A stretch of 64,000 nt of DNA, from NCBI GenBank assembly GCA_029876055.1, contig CM056876.1, positions 4,216,001-4,280,000 of the forward strand. The letters run 5' to 3'. The stretch is from Madurella fahalii. Taxonomy: Eukaryota; Ascomycota; Sordariomycetes; Sordariales. The notes below the pieces were generated by a model. It saw only the letters and a list, made by a program, of their open reading frames with translations, was not told the DNA's origin and made no database searches. This document shows, in pieces, positions 12,591 to 23,163 of this stretch (within the stretch, counting starts at the first letter, position 1; every line of letters starts with the position of its first letter). The position numbers and the translations under genes are program-made.

Positions 12591-13808
12591 TCAATGGAAG
12601 CCATGCGCTCTCTGGCTATATGTTGGTCCTTGCACGTGCGTCTCGGTCAGCCGGACCAGCTCGGTATCGACAGGGTCGCGGTCCTCCGACTTGCCCCCTG
12701 TAATGACCTGCGGGTGGCCCACCAACGCGCCGACCGTGTCTGGGTAATAAAATGTGCCTCCTCCGGCTTTCGTCGTGGACGCGATGGTGCGAGAGGAATG
12801 TTTCGGGTCTGGCTTGGGCTTGCTCGAGGAGTAGTTCGGTATCGTGTAGGTGGCAGTGCCGTAGCCCCGGCGGCTGCGTTGTTGTCGGCCCACGAAGCGG
12901 TCCCACAGCGGTACCACTGCGGTCACGGAACCGCAGATGACGATGAGCGCGATCTCGGCCGACGCCCATATGGCCAACAGATACAGGTCCCAGGTGGGAT
13001 CGGCGGCGACGCCGAGGTTCTTGCTGGCGAGGGATGTCTTGACCGAGGCGGCGACGCCGGTGAAGGTGGTCAGGCCCAAGAGTGCCACAAGGGTGAGCTT
13101 GCGGCCAAGGCGCATCTGCAAGCCCCAGATGATGTGCATGGGCAGCAGCGCGAGGAAGAAGTCCGCGAAGGCCTGGAACGAGGCCGTAAACGTGTTGTAG
13201 TTGTAGACGGCACTCCTGTCGAGGCACGACACGGTACCGGTCGCCTGGCCCACCAGGTCCCAGAGGTGGGCCGGCGCCCCGCACTGGAATAGCACCAGAA
13301 ACACGTCAAGGGCCGACGTGACAGCCGTGAGAATAATGAGCGCCCACAGCGACCACACGTGCCACTTACACGACTGATTGATGATGCGCAGGATGGTGAA
13401 GGCGACGGACATCTTGCCGAAGGCCGTGCAGGGGATGCTGAACATCTGCAGCACGACCTGCAGTTTGACCTGGTGCTCCTTCTGCTCCAGCGTCAGGTAG
13501 GCAAAGTGCCGTGTGCCCCCAGACTCGGCGATCATGGTGGCTATGACAGCCTGGACGACAAAAGCGAGCTGCGTGCGTGGTTGTGCTCGTTAGCCATCAG
13601 GACAGACACGAGAGCGGGGTAAATCACGAACCCAGCATGCGGCCATGTACAGGTCGTCGGTGCCCATGATGCGGGTGTATGTTCGTCCCCAAATCCGTAG
13701 GGCCATGAAAACGGTAGAGAGTCCCACCAAGGTCCAGACCACGGCCTCGAGCGAGATACGGCGATCCGTGTCGGGGCCGATGGCTGGCGTTTCCGGTATT
13801 GCGACCAT
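12591..13808 (-). CDS. Fungal rhodopsin-like integral membrane protein
   Basis: Two exons: 13632-13808 and 12591-13568, joined by a 63-nt intron with a GTTCGT donor, CTAAC branch and CAG acceptor. The product is 384 aa with ATG at 13808. Seven hydrophobic segments precede a polar tail. The first helix is followed by R.WGR.YTR..GTDDLYM, the usual signature of the large fungal rhodopsin-domain family (formerly grouped with PTH11/SAT4-like proteins), and the sixth helix contains ASAEIALIVICGS. The cytoplasmic tail of about 90 residues is rich in Ser, Thr, Lys and Tyr. The family is expanded in filamentous fungi, with functions mostly unproven. It is intact among decayed neighbours and is divergently arranged with the FAD oxidoreductase at 14332. 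Confidence 0.85.
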
Positions 13809-14331
13809 TTCTTCTTCGGCTAAGTCTTTTGTGGCTGTTTGTGGCTAGGCGCTTGAGCTCTTGTCTTGTCTAGCTTAGAGAAAACAAGGATGATTTCGTG
13901 CTTCTTGTTGTACGTGAGGAACTCGAGGTGGGGCATGTTGGCCTCCATGAATTGTCCGGGGTTTGGGGGGGGGCATACAGAGTACAGATACAAGGCCCGG
14001 ACATACCTCACCGCCTGAAATCGCTGCCGTGCATTGGGGCGTGCCGTCAACATGCAGAATTCCCAATGCTTTCTTGATTGCCGACGGCTGGAAGTGCTCG
14101 GTTTCGTGGCGTTGTTGGAAAAGCACCAGATGCAAGGCGGAACAAGCATGTCGGCATGAAGCCAGCGTAGCTCGTGCATTAATTACACATGTCACACACT
14201 ACTATAAGGCGAGTGCTACCAACCTGCTACTCTCGCCTCTGTTCAGTGTGATCATTCGGCGCTGCCCTGGAAAACTTTGCCTTTCGACCCGCACGTTTTC
14301 TTATCTTATCCTCAGCAGACTACACATAATT
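13809..14331. other. Divergent promoter region
   Basis: About 520 bases separate the start of the rhodopsin-like gene (minus strand) from the start of the FAD oxidoreductase (plus strand). Open frames here are extensions without ATG-based coding support. No other gene seen. Confidence 0.5.
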
Positions 14332-15970
14332 ATGAGCGCCAAGCCCAACGCTATTCGTCCCTCCCGGGATCTCACGCTTTTCTTCGCAGCTGCTGCGGCG
14401 GCGGCCATCGGCGTGCTGGCCGCTGTTTGGTCCGGGGTTGGCCTCCACATCTTCGGCACGTTGGAACGCGATGTCAATTTCGCCCGAGGACCCGAAGCGC
14501 TTGCTTCGGCCACCTGCCACCAGCTAAAGGCTAAACTAGGGTCCATCATCACGCTGCCGTCGGATAGTTCATACGCGAGCCTGACCGAGGAGAACTGGTC
14601 GCAGTCATGCTGGCTACCGGCTGCGTGCGTGGCACAGCCCACGTGCGCCGCCGACGTGCAGCACCTCGTTACAGCGCTCGTCGCTGCCATGGTCCCGTTT
14701 GCCATCCGGTCCGGGGGCCACTCCCCTAGTCCCCACGACGCATCCATCGGCACAAACGGCGTGCTGATCGCCCTAGACAAGCTGGGCCAGGTCACCTACG
14801 ACCCGGCAACGACGCTTGTAACGCTCGGCGCTGGTGCTAGATGGGACGCCGTCTACACGCTACTGGACTCGCACAATGTCACTATGGTCGGCGGCCGTGT
14901 CATGCCCGTGGGTGTCGGCGGTCTGACTCTCGGCGGCGGCTTATCCTACCTGTCGGATCTCTACGGCATGGTCTGCGACAACGTCGCCAGCTTTGAGGTG
15001 GTACTGGCCGACGGCAGACTTGTCGAGGCCAGTTCGACGTCAAATCCAGATCTGTTCTGGGCACTCAAGGGCGGCTCCAACAACTTCGGTTCGTCTGCTT
15101 ACACCTTGCCTACTAAGTAGTGCTATGAAACGCACCCGCTAACCGCGCTTTGATGATGCAGGGATAGTCACGTCTTACCGGGCCTCGACCTACCCCATCA
15201 AGAATTGTTGGGGGGGCATGCAGGTGTTTAGGCCGGATCAGCTTCCCGACGTACTGCAGGCCTTCAACGAGTACCAGCACACCCCTGACAAGGACCTGCA
15301 CGCCAACCTGGTGCTTAACGTTGGCGTGAACAATGCAACGGTGCTCCTTACTTTGATCTATCTGCAGCCGGTGGAGCGCCCTGTGGCGTATGCTCCCTTC
15401 TTCAAGCTGACGCCTGTGGCCGATCTGACCGGTTTCTACACGCTGCATGAGATCATGGGCATGTTTCCCCTGCCGAACGTCCAGAGGAAAATGTGGTATA
15501 CCAGCTCCTTTGAACCCAGCCCGTCCATGTTCACGGGGCTCGCCGACATCTTCGAGACCGCGCCTGAGGTGTCGCAGCTCGCCGCCCTCACGGCAGGGAC
15601 TATGATCCTCACTCTGCAGCCGGTTCACCCTAACGTCGTCCTGCAGGGGCAAGCCAAGGGCGGCAATGCGCTCGGCCTTAAGCCCCGCACGCAGACCTGG
15701 TTCGGTCTCAACTACGGCTGGTAGTATGCCGAAGACGACGCCACCGCCCTGCGTCTAGTGCCGGCCCTGCACAGCCGTGTCGAGGCACTAGCCAAGAGCG
15801 AGCACGTCTGGCTCAAGTTCATTTTCATGAACGACGCATTCCACCATCAGCAGGTTATTGCCTCTTACGGGCCGGACAATGTAGCACGTCTCCGGGTGGT
15901 GCAGCAGAAGTATGATCCCGGCCGCATCTTCCATAAATTGGTGCCGGGGGGTCAAAAGATACCTGCGTGA
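14332..15970 (+). pseudogene. FAD-linked oxidoreductase (BBE-like), one in-frame TAG
   Basis: Exons 14332-15088 and 15162-15970 (intron GTTCGT..CAG, 73 nt) give about 521 codons. Residues 13-37 are hydrophobic (Ala-rich anchor or signal). The FAD_binding_4 (PCMH) fold follows: FAIRSGGHSPS with the usual flavin-attachment His, VTLGAGARWDAVY, GGLTLGGGLSYLS, DLFWALKGG. The C-terminal berberine-bridge-enzyme motif ends in QQKYDPGRIF. TAG at 15722-15724 interrupts the frame about 82 codons before the natural end, yet the same frame continues with family sequence, so the lesion is recent or an error. TGG to TAG would explain it. Such enzymes oxidise natural-product substrates in fungal clusters. 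Confidence 0.85.
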
Positions 15971-16146
15971 ACCCTCCATACTCGGGATCCAGTCAGGATG
16001 AAGTACTACATCAGTGATGTTCTGGACGACGTATAATGAATATATGAACTCATAGTCGGTACCTTCTATGTGCGATGTGCATGCCGGCTCAGTTTGCGCG
16101 CCGCACGCTCGCTCAAACTTCTTATTTCTTATCTTCCAAGTCTGCC

Positions 16147-17136
16147 ATGGGCACGATGGGTACAAGCACAATCCGGCTCCGCCGTGGGTCTCACTCCAAA
16201 CCCGAGCGAGCCCCCGCGACAGCCCCCTCCGTCTCGGTACAATACAGCAGCGGCCCTGCTACCGGTTGGATCCCGCATCTGCCGTCATCCTGGGTTCCTT
16301 ACGTCCAGCTCGAGCGCCTCAATCTGCCGGCCGTCCTCAGCCTCATCTACCTCCCCACCCTATTCGGCGTTCTTCTCGCCGCCCATCCTCACCCACGGTG
16401 CCGGCGGTGGTGGCGGCGAGTTCCACTTCCCCACCCCCCCCTTACACCTGCTTCCTGTTGCTTGTCGCCTCCTTCTTCTTCTTCTCCAATGCCGCGCACG
16501 CGTGGGACGACCTCATCGATGCGGCCGTCGACATCCTCATCCCGCGAACGGCGCACAGTCTGATTCAGCACGGCGACGTGCCCGCCTGGCCGCCTTGGCC
16601 TTTGTCGTGGCCAACGCCGTCGGCGCCGGCGCCGCCCTCCTGGGGTTCCGCGACCCGGCCGGCGCGTTCCGCTATGCCCTACCCAACATCCTTGCCACCA
16701 CCTACTACCCGTACGCCAAACGTCACACCAATTTCCTGCAGCTGGTTCTGGGTTTCTGCATCGCTTAGGGAATCGTGATGGGTACTGTGGCCGTTGGCTG
16801 CAAGCTGTTCGCGCTGGAACACGCGCTCCGATTGCATCTGCGCGACCCCGGCCTGCGGCACGTCTTCTCGCCGCATCATCATTATCACCCTCATCATCAT
16901 CATCATGACTGGCTTGCTAACCCCACCGCTACCACCCCCATTCCCATACGGGTGATCATTGCTGTCATACTTAAGGTGCAATTGCTGGACAGCAATTGCG
17001 GCGTCGCTTTTGCGCGACAATTGCACCCACCATGACCACCGGCCTGCTCACCCTCTGCACCGCCTGCGCCCTCTGGTCTGCTGCCGGCGGGACCGATGAG
17101 GTCGTCGACTTCGCCGAGATCTTCCCTGAGAACTAA
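16147..17136 (+). pseudogene. UbiA-type prenyltransferase pseudogene
   Basis: The ATG at 16147 opens a frame containing YVQLERLNLPAVLSLIYLP and LFGVLLAA, the usual first helix of fungal UbiA enzymes. Coding then moves to a second frame (about 16440-16580) with FFFFSNAAHAWDDLIDAAVD, which holds an aspartate-rich motif, and to a third frame (about 16575-16765) with LATTYYPYAKRHT and LQLVLGF. TAG at 16766-16768 interrupts that third frame; homologous-looking sequence (GIVMG) follows, and the tail seems to end at TAA 17134-17136 after FAEIFPEN. Two frameshifts plus a stop make this a pseudogene. Intact UbiA enzymes are membrane proteins that attach prenyl chains to aromatic acceptors. Confidence 0.8.
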
Positions 17137-18020
17137 GGGTCGAGTGAAGAACCAAGGAGACTCACGGGGCTAGTGGTGAATCCGTCTCTGTGAAGCTGGG
17201 AAGCGCTTGTCATGTTGAGGACCGCTGTGGGGAAGGGCTTTGAGTCGATGGTTGTTGAGTAGCAGAGAGCAGTGCCTTGGTACTTTTAGGTAGCTAGCTC
17301 ACGCTGCGGTATTATTTTCCTTACCTTTTTATTTCGATCGTTTTGTGAATTATGCATCAATCGTGATCACAGCGCAGCTCATCCCTTTTATATGACATCT
17401 TCGGCCGTACTTCGACTGTAAACATCGTCCGCTGGTACATTCATGATGGCGCTGATAATGATTGTTAACCCGACGAGGCACACTGATAGGACCTGCGCCA
17501 GAAGTATACTGTAAATAAACCGTGACCCCTGGACAAAGTAATGACGCTATAGGTTTATCTTCCGACGATCGAGCCAGGTTGGGTGTTGCCAAGTGGGTAA
17601 GGTATGATTGGCCCAGGTAGCGTTATGGCGGCCCGGCTAAGGTATGTACAAGTGACAGACCTTGTCATTTTCTGCGGATAATGTAGAGAAACAGTAGCTT
17701 CTGTGTCGGGGCGCAAATAGGGCAGGGAGATCATGTGCCTCTAACGGGACCTTCTCGGTATGCTTCGGACCGAGAAATTGAGAAGGAATTGTTTAAACCT
17801 AGAACTTGAAGTGAGTTAACTCTGGCGCGGAGGCTGACTACGTTTTCACTTGCTAATCACCCTACCTGCTATTCCTAGTGTCTCGGCTCATAAAGAGCAA
17901 AAAGAAAATTTAATAGGTATCACAAAATACAAGAAAATCATCGTCTAATAAGAGAGGATGTACATCTTGCAACTAAACTGCCCACACGTAGGGCAAGTAC
18001 CTTCGGGAAACTGTTGTGAA
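17137..18020. other. Intergenic, nothing recognised
   Basis: AT-richer DNA between the UbiA remnant and the 3' end of the acyltransferase gene. No convincing frame, RNA gene or repeat. Confidence 0.4.
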
Positions 18021-19669
18021 CTATAGATTCTGCAACATGGGATCCCGGGCGACATGCTCCTTGATTAGCTTCATGGTTTTGTTGCTGACCGCAAAATCGA
18101 CAAAGTAGCCTTCGTCTGTTACTTGCATGACCGTACAGGCGTCTGCAACATATTAATCAGTCTATTTTTCATAATGGGAAGGAGGAGGGGACTTACATCG
18201 TCCTGGGGTGTTCATCTCCCCACCCCTACCATACACCCTCAGGTTCACTTTTTGGCCCTCCCTCCCATCCTTGACACCCCCTTTCACGGCAGGCGTCATG
18301 TCAATGCCTCGCCAAATCTTGGACCAGTTCGCTACGAAATACGAGCGCTCGAAGGGCTCGCAGATGTGCGAGTTCTGGCCGCGCCGTATCACCTCCCGTG
18401 TCACGGCCATGGCCGTCTCCAGGAACTTGGGGTCGGTGGTAGCTTCGGCGATGGCCTGACGAGTATGGTAGGCGATCTCCGCAAGGGGCGTGTCCGCATT
18501 GATGCGGAATCGTGCCGAGGCCAAGTAAAGGGCGTTGTGGATAAAGCCCTCTATTTCGGGGCCGCGAAGTTTAGGGGCGCGGCCGCGCACTGCGTATAGT
18601 ACCCTGGGTTAGTAACCGGCAATCTTGTCAAAAAAAGAAAAAAAAGGAAGGGGTGGGGGGGGGGGGGGGGGGGGGGGTTTACGGTTCATCGTTTGACCGA
18701 TGGAAATCATGCGGGTTTTCTTGTCGTGCATCCGTTGAAGCTAGAACTCGTGTTAATAACCACCTGTTGGCTCATAAGGATAATGCTTGCCTTGGTGAGA
18801 ATGGCACAGAGGATGTCACCATCCGTCAAGAATACCGAACCTCCATGCGCATCTTCGAGCTGCTTGACTGCCCGCTCACGCAGGGCCTGCACAAGTTGGC
18901 GCGGGAAGAACAAGACGTACGCTGTCTCCTTCGAATGGAAGACGAGCTCGGGAATGAACCCCATGACACAAAAAAGATACTCCAGCGGTTTTCGGACATG
19001 CAACTTTCCCTTCCTGTATAACTCCTCCTTCGGGATCTGGTCGAGGGGAGTCTGCCCAGGGACGACGTCCTCGTTATAACCATACATTGCTGGGGGTTCC
19101 CTGCCCTCCACGAGGCCCAACCAGGCCCTCACGAGGCTGGCCTTGCCCATCTGATCGCCAAGCATGTGGGGCATGCTGAGAAGGATAACCGTGGCGTCGG
19201 TGAAAAGGGACATATGTACATACAGCATCGGGGCGTTGGGGGGGTCGTCTGACACGTGGTACGGTACGTCTGCAGGCCTGAACCAGCTGTCGATGTCGTG
19301 TATTGAACTGAGGAACCCCACCCCTTTTTGCTGCATGTCAGCTGTTGGTGTCATCTTGGCCTTGAATTTGTCAAAAGATTGGCCATATTCCTTCGAGGAC
19401 CACTTGAACAACTCGTAGCCGTCCGGGAACACCTTCGGGAGATGGTACTCGAAGAAACGCCCCTTGTTGTCCTTGCGAGGCACAATGCGCGCACCGAGTT
19501 TGCGCCAGTGGTCGCGGATGAGTCGGTCGAGTGCATTGCGGAGCACGACTTCGTCCAGAACGTCGTCAACGACGAAGAAGGTCCGCGTGCGGATGTTGGG
19601 CACCGGTCTGTGTTGGTCCACTAAGGGGATGGGAATTACTTCCATTTCTGTTCCCTTAATGACACCCAT
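18021..19669 (-). CDS. BAHD/HXXXD-type acyltransferase
   Basis: ATG at 19669. Exon 1 runs to about 18750-18800, exon 2 from about 18590-18600 to 18197, and exon 3 from 18142 to 18021 (stop). The second intron is clear (GTAAGT donor, CAG acceptor at 18143). The first donor is weak, and the junction is uncertain. The catalytic HXXXD motif is present as HMLGD in exon 1, followed by a DGDIL stretch typical of fungal members. Exon 2 holds an RGRAPKL segment and exon 3 a DEGYFVDFAV end. About 470 residues fits the family (transferase, PF02458-like). These enzymes move acyl groups from acyl-CoA to hydroxyls or amines of secondary metabolites. A canonical DFGWG motif was not found; NWSKIWRGID stands near its expected place. 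Confidence 0.75.
18655..18677. repeat. Homopolymer run of 23 G inside an intron
   Basis: A run of 23 G on the plus strand lies in the first intron of the acyltransferase gene, so it is poly-C in the transcript sense. It is flanked by an A-rich tract at 18631-18645. Such runs mutate quickly and are error-prone in sequencing. Confidence 0.9.
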
Positions 19670-20890
19670 CCTGCTTCCCGTTTGGCTTCCCTATGAAGGA
19701 GGAGACGAGAGGATAAACAACTAGCACGATGTCGTGGTGAACTCTTTGGATAGCAGAGAAGGGAGACGGGGTGTAACAATGATTTTTTTAACAGGAACCG
19801 TGTTAAAAGTGACGCGAACCGCCGGGCACCAAAGGGGTCCATTTCTCAGCCGGTAAGGATCTTGCTCCTACACCTAAATACGGAATCTCGCAGCCTATTT
19901 GATGAACCACTGTTGGTTGGGCGTCATCCAAGGTCCCACTGATCGGACCTATCGGGGACGTACCCAAGCTCTTGGCCCAACCCGCGTATTACCAAACCGG
20001 ATTTATTCTCACCCATCTTCACGGCTCCCCCGCCGAGAACTCCCCGTGGAGTCCCCCGGATCAGTATTAGAGTTAGTTAAGGCTTAGGGGTAGTTAGGAT
20101 TAGGGTGTCTCTATGGAGAAAACCGTTTTTCTTTGGATTGATTTTGTTGTGTAGTGGTTCTGCAAGTTCAAGAGAGATCAGATAAGTCTTGAAGGCTGGG
20201 GGTTTTGTTGGGGCCTTGCGCTAACAGTTGGCCTTGTGGAGTCTGGGCTTTCCTGTCCCTTGTTAAGCGAGATTTTTTAGGACTGGGCGCTAAAGACGGA
20301 AACGACGCCGTTAGATTGACTGTGTCCTCTCATTAATTTGAAGGATTTCTAACTGTATTTAGTCAGGGACCCACTACACCCCGATTCTCGAAGAACAAAG
20401 ATTTCCAAAACGCGCGTCGCATTCCGTCTCAAGTGTCTCCTTTGAGAAAGAGTTGTTCACACCGATAGAGGTGTAGGGAATGGTAGTTTAGGGTAGTCAT
20501 ATACCTCGGCAGCGACGGGTAGTTAGTATGCTGGGGGTGGGCAGGTAGAAGGTTGAGGCACGTTGGCGAGGTCGCAGTTGTTGGACGCAGGGGTGGTTAT
20601 GTGTGGCTAAGTGTGGCGAGGTGTGGCAAGTATATCGGGCAGCCCGTCAAAATACCTTAGATAAGTCGTCGGATGTAGTAGCAAGGTAATTGGGTCGGAC
20701 CAAAATATTCCGGCGCATCCTTACGTCCCCGCCGGTCCATGTCGGGTCTAGTGTAGTTGCAATCTTACTAAGCCAGCCTCAGCCTGCAGCACTAGCGGTA
20801 ATTAGCCCCCTCACCCGTGCCGAAATGTTCTGGACGTTAAGAGACATCGAAATGATGAACTAACTGCAGATTACTTAGTGCATCCCGACA
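19670..20890. other. Intergenic region with telomere-like repeats and no gene
   Basis: No gene supported. At 20082-20107 several imperfect TTAGGG-like units occur (GGCTTAGGGG, TTAGGAT, TTAGGGTG). Around 20590-20630 there is a GTGTGGC-rich tandem-like stretch. Otherwise nothing recognised. Confidence 0.4.
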
Positions 20891-22139
20891 ATGCCGACGA
20901 CGGACACTCCGCCAGAACGGTCCGAACATGCCGTGTCTCTCGGCATCCTGGGATGGGTGCGTGTCCTCTCCCGGTCGACCTACATCAGTGAGTTCGCTTC
21001 GGCCATGTTATCTTATTTTCTAATTTGATCTGACACGTACCACAGCCTCTAGTCTGTTGCGAAAGGCAGTGGTGGCGGTAGCCCGAGGCAAGGGGAAAAG
21101 GGGCGGCCTCTCCCTCTATGACTATGTCACGTTCCAGGGCATGCGTGACTACCAATGTGGCCTGGGTGCCGTCGGGATCCAGAATCTGCTGCCCGCGACC
21201 GCCACGACTTGCCGCTGGTTCGCCAGACGACACGGCCTGCCGCATTCCAAGATCGTGCTTGCCGATGGCACTATTGCCGTGTGGATTGGTCCGGCCGAGC
21301 CGGCCAAGGTAGTCGTCGTTTTTCATGGAGGCGGATACATGGCTCCCGCGCTGCCCCAACACGTTGCACTCCCCTTTGGCTTCGCCAAGTCGCCGCGCAG
21401 GGACAGTGCTGTCGTCGTTCTCCAATACGGTAAGCTCCCCTGCTTGGAGTGAAGGTGGCTCTGCTAATGACTGGCAGATCTTGCATCGGAGAACGCCAAC
21501 CACTACCCTAATCAGCTCCAGCAAGCAGTCTCACTCATAGACTACCTGCTCCACTCCCGAAAAATCTCCGCGTCAGTCATCACCTTGCTCGGTGACTCTG
21601 CAGGCGGCCACCTCCTCTTGGGTCTTCTGTTGCATATCAATCATCCCAACCCCAAGGCACCTCCAGTCAACATCGGCGGGGCCCGCTTCTCCGGCGCCGC
21701 CCTCGTCTCACCATGGGTCGAGCTCAACTCTACGTGTGAGTCCCTAAAATCCAACGAACCGAAAGACATCCTCTCCGGCACAGCGCTCGCCTACTGGGCG
21801 CGCAACCTTCTCGGTGACGCACCCCTAGACCATTGGAACTCGCCGCTGACGGCGCCGGCGGCGTGGTGGGCCGACCTGCCGGTCGAGAACATCCTCGTTA
21901 CTTACGGGGAAGACGAGCTGTTCTGCGACGACGTAGCGAGGCTCTGCGAAGTGCTGCAGCGCGCTCATGGACATGCACGGACGACAACGGCGGGATTCCC
22001 CGGCGAACTGCACGTCCACATGATTATCAACCGGTTATTGATGATTAATAAACCGTGCCGTTCCGAGAGTGTGTTTGTCGAGTGGCTGACTGCCTGTTTG
22101 GATGCCCCGGCGGCGGAGGTGGAGAGGACGTCGGCATAG
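20891..22139 (+). CDS. Alpha/beta hydrolase, hormone-sensitive-lipase type esterase
   Basis: Exons 20891-20987, 21046-21429 and 21478-22139 join to 380 aa; both introns are GT..AG (GTGAGT and GTAAGC donors, 58 and 48 nt). The HSL oxyanion motif HGGGY is in exon 2 and the nucleophile elbow GDSAGGH in exon 3. TYGEDELFCDD supplies the likely catalytic Asp and GELHVHM the likely His. The gene appears intact. HSL-type enzymes hydrolyse esters or lactones and are frequent in fungal biosynthetic loci; the substrate is unknown here. Its neighbour on the left is the acyltransferase, on the opposite strand. Confidence 0.9.
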
Positions 22140-23163
22140 CACAGGGAGATGCAATGGAGGGAGAGGGACCGGCAGCCGTTTTCTAGCTGGAGCCACGGTC
22201 CGATGACGCGTACTGGGTCATATATAAGAACGAGAAAGGAGGCAAGGCACGCATGTATGTTAATTGGAGCAGGTCCAGACGTTCCAACCGGGCCGAGACA
22301 GACGATGAGTAGGATTGGGAAGTCGGTTGGGCCTCCTGCAGGGAGGGCAAGAGGGGGAGGTTGTTCGCAGGTGAATGGGAGAGAGGGGGTAGAAGCTTCT
22401 GGGTGCATACCTAATAGATAATTTATTCCAATCGGAGCTTGGGGTTCGATACCGATAACCGACAGGACGCAGCCGGTACGTCATAACACCCATGTATTGG
22501 GATATGCTGTTCATCAGTTACAGAACCCCAGAGTGATGAAAGTAGTGCCATACGGGAAGACGCACGGCGTCGGCTAGCAGAGCAGAGAAAACGCGAACTG
22601 GTACCTCTCTCAGCAACCTAGCTGGCTGCGCTCTCTTGACGATGTTTTCCTCGCAACCCTGAGACAGCTCTGTCAGGAAAGGCCGGATGCACTTACCGAG
22701 TGTCTCTTGATAAGAGCAGCCGCGTTAATCGCATGGCATAGCATCTTTGCGGCCGCCCTCAAGAGAGCGACAGATCTTCTCACCGTCATCGTCCTCGACC
22801 TCGGCAGTGTTGTTACACTGGTATTTTGTCAGGTTGAACTCATGCTATTTGCGAAAATTGCCCGGATTGGCCATGATTCTACCACAGAAGCGCATGTTGA
22901 GGAGAAATAACGTGCTGGCTCCTGAGAATGGGGCCGGAAACCACTTTCTCTACTGTACCTGATTGGCTGGAGACAGCCGCGTTTGGCGAGAGGCTCCAAG
23001 GGGAATCGTGGGGACTCCAGGAGTCTAGAATTGCTATTCCAATTTAGGCATAGTATGTCCTGCTGATGGGCTGAATGGGTCGAGATATCTGCCACCCCTC
23101 TGAACAACACCACTCGTTTGGCATCAAGCCCAGGAACACCCAGGAAGTCTGAGAGTACGCAAA
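22140..23163. other. Intergenic region before the HET-domain gene
   Basis: No gene supported. A TATA-like CATATATAAG is present at about 22219 on the plus strand without a matching downstream frame. Short frames here show no resemblance to known families. Confidence 0.4.
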
